Shown in pieces: positions 18,743-20,146 of a stretch of DNA of 20,146 nucleotides (positions are counted from its first letter, which is position 1; the number at the start of each line of letters is the position of its first letter). Origin of the DNA: a virus; IMG/VR virus record IMGVR_UViG_3300030020_000120, positions 1 to 20,146 of that record. One strand, given 5' to 3'. A program made the translations under genes and the position numbers. The notes beneath the pieces are model-generated. The model was not told the origin of the DNA. It saw only the letters and a list, made by a program, of their open reading frames with translations, and ran no database searches.

Positions 18743-20146
18743 CTAATATCCCGTGACGCTAGACCGCGTGCGGTCAGACAAAAGCGAAGGCCGATAATCC
18801 GTGTCGTCCACGGCGCGCGATCGAAGTTCGGACCCGAACAGCCACGCCGCGCCATAGGTGCAGGCATCCGCCACGTGGCTGTGGGCATTCTTGTTGGGAT
18901 GCACATCAAACCGCTCGCCAGAAACTTGCATGCGGCGGAAATGATACCCACCCAACAGCGCCTTGCGCAGCCGAACGCACCGCGGATGCAGCGTAAATTG
19001 CGGCCGGCCATCACGCAGGGTCCGTAGCGGTTTGCGCATCGACTCCAGCCGAAGCTGCTCAGTCTGCGGCGCGGCCATCATGTTGATGCCCTTGGCATGC
19101 GCGATCTGAAAGCACGTCTTGGTGTCAGTTTGCGCGCGCTGCTGGCCGGCGGGATCACCCACGTCCTCAAATGCCAGCCCGCGATAGTGGCGCGCCGAGT
19201 GCTCCAACACTGTGTCGGAGAACTCATCAAAACCCATGTCCGTGGCCACGATCTCGTCCACCACGTTCCATCGGCCATTTGGCGTCAACTGCGAGAACAC
19301 GCACGCCGGCGTAAGTCCGAAATCGTACGAACGTAGCATCACGGCGCCGTCTATCGTCTTGGGGTGCAGCCGCGGGTCTTCTGGACAATGCATCGTATCG
19401 GAATACTCAGGAAACACCGGCTTACCATCGACGGTGAAGCCGTATTCGCCATGTAGATAGACCTTTACCCAGTCGTCGGTCTTACCCACCCGCTGCTTTT
19501 CGTAATACAGCGGTGGCAAATTGGCGATGTTCTCCGCGTTCGGACCCAGCCCAGAGGGCTGCTTGAAGCATTTGTAATACGTGCCGGTGGTGTAGTGCGG
19601 AATCTTCAGCCCAAGCCGGTCAATCGCGGCGTTCAGCGCCTCAATATCCTCGGTATGGTCTTTTTCCTCAAAAAACTTGTACCACTCGCTGTCCGTATCC
19701 GGCGGATTGGTGTCGCCGAATATGCCGAACCACTTGCATCCCCCGTCGCGCACCGCCGGATAGCGGCCAACGCGGCCCATCATGGCTTCCCAAACCGCCC
19801 AGGGAATGTCGCGGCCCTCGTTAAACCACGCGCCAGTGTATTCGGTTGAAAGAAGGTTGCCGATCTGGTCCGGTCGATCCAGCGCGCGAAACAACACCTC
19901 AATCTCGGCGCCAGGCTCGCCCGGTGCGGCGGTCAGAGCCCTGATCGTGTAGCTGTGCGCAGATGGCTTCCAATCGCCATAGGTGTACGGCGGGAACCAC
20001 TGGAGAAACGTTTTGATAGTGGAGTCTTCGAGCTGGCGATAGCTGTTTCGAACGACCGCAAACCGCGACCGCCTTACACCATCCGGCCCAGGCGTCTGCT
20101 CAATACCGCGCCGCGCAATCTCCATGACGCAGCCCGACGACTTACC
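18743..20146 (-). CDS. terL: Terminase large subunit (5' end outside window)
   Basis: The frame is open to the right edge: codons before the first ATG (20125) read G-K-S-S-G-C-V, the Walker A loop, so the true start lies beyond the window. About 467 residues are visible. YTGAWFNEGRDIPWAVWEAM carries a Walker-B-like acidic pair, followed by WFGIFGDTNPPD. The nuclease half has Asp residues in LRSYDFGLTPACVF, AFEDVGDPAGQ and HSHVADACTYGA. This motor packages DNA into the procapsid through the portal and cuts the concatemer. The gene ends directly against the next start (TAGATG). The small subunit gene is expected just beyond the right edge. Confidence 0.93.
   Translation of the reverse strand, partial: GKSSGCVMEIARRGIEQTPGPDGVRRSRFAVVRNSYRQLEDSTIKTFLQWFPPYTYGDWKPSAHSYTIRALTAAPGEPGAEIEVLFRALDRPDQIGNLLSTEYTGAWFNEGRDIPWAVWEAMMGRVGRYPAVRDGGCKWFGIFGDTNPPDTDSEWYKFFEEKDHTEDIEALNAAIDRLGLKIPHYTTGTYYKCFKQPSGLGPNAENIANLPPLYYEKQRVGKTDDWVKVYLHGEYGFTVDGKPVFPEYSDTMHCPEDPRLHPKTIDGAVMLRSYDFGLTPACVFSQLTPNGRWNVVDEIVATDMGFDEFSDTVLEHSARHYRGLAFEDVGDPAGQQRAQTDTKTCFQIAHAKGINMMAAPQTEQLRLESMRKPLRTLRDGRPQFTLHPRCVRLRKALLGGYHFRRMQVSGERFDVHPNKNAHSHVADACTYGAAWLFGSELRSRAVDDTDYRPSLLSDRTRSSVTGY

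Noticed and set aside
1-20146. CRISPR array, tRNA or rRNA genes
   Set aside because: No regularly spaced direct repeats and no cloverleaf or rRNA-like sequence were recognised; the window is almost fully covered by protein genes.

Overview
This window is a tailed-phage (podovirus-like) structural module, or the matching part of a prophage. Nearly every gene lies on the minus strand, so transcription runs from high to low coordinates. The host cannot be named from the sequence. High GC, strong GGAG/AGGAGG ribosome binding sites and a rhizobial-type small protein in the transposon weakly suggest an alphaproteobacterium.

Layout in transcription order. The packaging block starts with terminase large subunit (cut by the right edge at its Walker A motif), then a four-cysteine small protein, an HslV-like Ntn-hydrolase, the portal, seven small genes of mostly unknown function and a phage GroES-like co-chaperonin. 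Almost all junctions here are ATGA, TAATG or TAGATG contacts, and one small gene overlaps the portal C-terminus by 176 bp. Next come a scaffold-like protein, a small unknown protein, a decoration-like protein, the major capsid protein and a clear intrinsic terminator. After an accessory block, the tail/neck genes follow: a 313-aa and a 142-aa structural protein, a 157-aa conserved neck protein, a P22 gp4-like head-closure protein, a P22 gp10-like stabilisation protein, and the start of a SPRY-like tail protein that runs off the left edge.

The accessory block (about 5.0-10.7 kb) is the striking part. A phage-borne GT87-type membrane glycosyltransferase gene (a 'moron', with a terminator upstream, possible promoters and a 17-bp inverted repeat flanking it) is broken by a 4236-bp transposon at 5652-9887. 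The transposon has 25-bp terminal inverted repeats (24/25 matching) and a perfect 8-bp target duplication. Removing it and one duplication restores a 372-codon frame exactly. It carries an IS1-like transposase between cargo genes: a beta-class DNA methyltransferase fused to an Mrr-like nuclease domain, a P63C-domain protein, and two small proteins. Repeated TAAGCA/TGCTTA sites lie upstream of three of its genes, which suggests a shared regulator.

The tail module carries a second unusual pattern: a roughly 65-residue beta-rich module occurs four times across three adjacent proteins, including two copies inserted in tandem into the gp10-like protein. No tRNA, rRNA or CRISPR array was seen.
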